A DNA stretch of 7,026 bases from Candidatus Aminicenantota bacterium (GTDB lineage: Bacteria; Acidobacteriota; Aminicenantia; Aminicenantales; JAFGAV01), in contig VGJG01000084.1 in assembly GCA_016867615.1 (NCBI GenBank), positions 1-7,026 on the forward strand, read 5' to 3'. A program made the translations under genes and the position numbers. Positions 5,490-7,026 of this stretch are shown in pieces; the stretch's first letter is position 1; the number at the start of each line of letters is the position of its first letter. The notes beneath the pieces were generated by a model. That model did no database searches. It was not told where the DNA came from and was given only the letters and a program-made list of their open reading frames with translations.

Positions 5490-7026
5490 TTGTGCAAATC
5501 GTCATTGTTTAGGGGAATTCTTGTCATCCTTGCTTTCCTGGCCTTCGGGTCTTCCGCATTCGCCGACGGCGGCCTGAAGCCGTCGGACGTCATGGCGACC
5601 AAGACGTGCTCGTCCGCGGTCGTCAGTCCCGACGGCCGCTTTGCGGCCTACACCGTCAGCGTGCCGCGCGGAGTCGCCGACGAGCCCGGCGGGGCCTGGT
5701 CCGAGCTCTACCTGGCTTCCCTCCCGGGCGGGGAGATTCGTCCTTATGTGACCGGCCGGGTGAATGTCCGGTCGCCGCAATGGCGGCCCGGCGGCAAGGA
5801 GTTGGGTTTCATCACCGCCCGCGGCGCCGGCGCCTTTCCCCAGGTCTGGGCGATCTCCGTCGACGGCGGAGAAGCGCGCGCCTTAACGTCATCCCCGACT
5901 CCGGTCATCGATTACCGCTGGCACCCCAAGGCCAACCGTCTGGCCTACATCGCCCAGTCTCCGCCCGACGAAAAGGACCAAGCCCTCCGCCGCCGGGGGT
6001 TCGATTTCATCTATTACGAAGAAAACCTCCGCCACCGGAATCTCTATATGCTCGACCTCGACCGCCCCGCCGGTCCGGAGAATCCCGTCGTACTGACCAA
6101 AGACATCACGGTCTGGAGCTTCGAAATCAGCCCCGACGGCCGGACGATCGCCCTGTCCTGCTCGGAAAAGAACCTCGTCGATCATCAGTACATGTTCCAG
6201 GAGGTCAAGCTCCTCGACCTTCAGTCGGGTGATGTGCGCTCCCTGATCAAACACAGCGGCAAGATGGGCGGCTTCGCCTTCAGCCCCGACGGCGCCCATG
6301 GGACCTACACCGCCTCCCTGGACCTCAACGACCACGCCGTGAGCCAGCTCTACCTGATATCCCTCAAGGACGGCGCGACGAAAAACCTCACGCCGCCGGA
6401 TTTCAAGGGCCATATCTCCTGGGCGGATTGGCGCGACAATCAAACCCTGGTCTACCTGGCCGCCGAGGGCGTCTGGAACAATCTCTACACCGTGGGAACG
6501 GACGGCCGCCGGCGCACCCGGATTCTGGACGGGGAGAAGGAAGGCTTGGTCTTTTCTGCTCCGCAATTCAGCTCCTCCGGAAAGGACGCCCTCCTAACGG
6601 GCCAGGCGCCGCGCATCCCCTCGGAGATTTTCCACTGGACTCCCGGCAAGGCGCCGCGCGCTCTGACCGATCTCAATCCCTGGGTGCGCGACCGCCGCCT
6701 GGGACGCCAGGAAGTCATCCGCTACAAAGCCCGCGACGGCATGGAGATCGAAGGGTTGCTCATCTACCCGGTCGATTATCAGGCGGGCGTGCGATACCCC
6801 CTGATCGTCACGGTTCACGGCGGCCCCGAGGCCCATTACTCACAAGGCTGGCAGACCGGCTATCTCCACCCGGCCCAGGTCCTGGCCGCGCGCGGCTACC
6901 TGGTCTTTCTGCCGAACTACCGCGCCAGCACCGGCTACGGCGTGCCCTTCGCCAGGGAGGGGTTCATGGATCCGGCCGGCAAGGAATTCGACGACATCGC
7001 CGACGGCATCGAGCATCTGACGACTG
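5490..7026 (+). CDS. Exported S9-family (prolyl oligopeptidase-like) serine peptidase, 5' part only
   Basis: Predicted periplasmic or secreted peptidase, acyl-aminoacyl/dipeptidyl-peptidase type, that trims peptides; 512 codons are visible and the frame is open to the right edge. From the TTG at 5490 the N-terminus is a textbook signal peptide: K3 and R8, a hydrophobic stretch at 9-20, and cleavage probably after AFA (23-25), leaving a mature protein beginning DGG. Residues about 40-400 carry PD40/WD40-like propeller blades: SPDGRF (46-51), WRPGGK (98-103), WHPKANRL (144-151), SPDGRT (214-219) and SPDGAHG (265-271). The alpha/beta-hydrolase domain then begins, with HGGP (443-446), the usual oxyanion-hole region, and NYRASTGYG (476-484). 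The GxSxGG nucleophile and the catalytic Asp and His are expected beyond the window, so activity cannot be confirmed. In-frame ATGs at 5475 and 5463 are alternative starts, adding 5 or 9 residues. The gene follows the symporter by 188 bp and appears to be separately transcribed. Confidence 0.9.
   Translation, partial: MCKSSLFRGILVILAFLAFGSSAFADGGLKPSDVMATKTCSSAVVSPDGRFAAYTVSVPRGVADEPGGAWSELYLASLPGGEIRPYVTGRVNVRSPQWRPGGKELGFITARGAGAFPQVWAISVDGGEARALTSSPTPVIDYRWHPKANRLAYIAQSPPDEKDQALRRRGFDFIYYEENLRHRNLYMLDLDRPAGPENPVVLTKDITVWSFEISPDGRTIALSCSEKNLVDHQYMFQEVKLLDLQSGDVRSLIKHSGKMGGFAFSPDGAHGTYTASLDLNDHAVSQLYLISLKDGATKNLTPPDFKGHISWADWRDNQTLVYLAAEGVWNNLYTVGTDGRRRTRILDGEKEGLVFSAPQFSSSGKDALLTGQAPRIPSEIFHWTPGKAPRALTDLNPWVRDRRLGRQEVIRYKARDGMEIEGLLIYPVDYQAGVRYPLIVTVHGGPEAHYSQGWQTGYLHPAQVLAARGYLVFLPNYRASTGYGVPFAREGFMDPAGKEFDDIADGIEHLTT

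Noticed and set aside
3721..5505. A 594-codon open frame on the minus strand across the symporter gene
   Set aside because: It is antisense to a gene with clear family motifs. Its product is a low-complexity string rich in Gly, Asp, Glu and Arg, as expected from the complement of GC-rich codons, and it has no recognisable domain.
1..7026. CRISPR arrays, tRNA genes, insertion sequence ends, toxin-antitoxin or defence genes
   Set aside because: I looked on both strands and saw no regularly spaced direct repeats, tRNA-like cloverleaf, transposase motif or small paired genes supporting any of these.

Overview
The window is GC-rich bacterial chromosomal DNA with four substantial genes and short intergenic gaps. 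It has no tRNA, rRNA, insertion sequence, CRISPR array or phage gene that I can recognise. The gene content (a two-N-domain aminopeptidase P, a secreted S9 peptidase with a beta-propeller, a sodium/sugar-type symporter and a CopA with a YHS domain) would suit a GC-rich Gram-negative heterotroph. Acidobacteriota or Aminicenantes-like lineages come to mind, but that is an impression from gene style and not a demonstrated assignment.

Layout. On the minus strand from the left edge to 877 is the 5' part (292 codons) of an Xaa-Pro aminopeptidase whose catalytic domain lies outside the window. An 89-bp divergent intergenic region (878-966) carries two back-to-back promoter candidates. The plus-strand one is an extended -10 element ending six bases before the ATG of the next gene, which predicts a leaderless mRNA. 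From 967 to 3684 is a complete Cu(+)-exporting P1B-1 ATPase (CopA, 905 aa) with an N-terminal YHS metal-binding domain and two CxxC heavy-metal domains. From 3748 to 5301 is a complete 517-aa SSS-family sodium:solute symporter of the SGLT/vSGLT type, with its own consensus -35 box and Shine-Dalgarno. A 188-bp gap (5302-5489) follows. It holds a strong promoter candidate, an inverted repeat laid over that promoter, a possible 16-codon leader ORF and a bulged hairpin. From 5490 to the right edge is the 5' part (512 codons) of an exported S9-family (prolyl oligopeptidase-like) peptidase that appears to start at TTG.

How the genes relate. There is no obvious shared pathway. Peptide breakdown (Xaa-Pro aminopeptidase, S9 peptidase) and sodium-driven nutrient uptake would fit a proteolytic/saccharolytic lifestyle, and CopA handles copper efflux. 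Each gene appears to have its own promoter rather than belonging to one operon. I found no convincing new multi-gene system. The most interesting signals are regulatory: the predicted leaderless copA transcript and the structured leader in front of the S9 peptidase.
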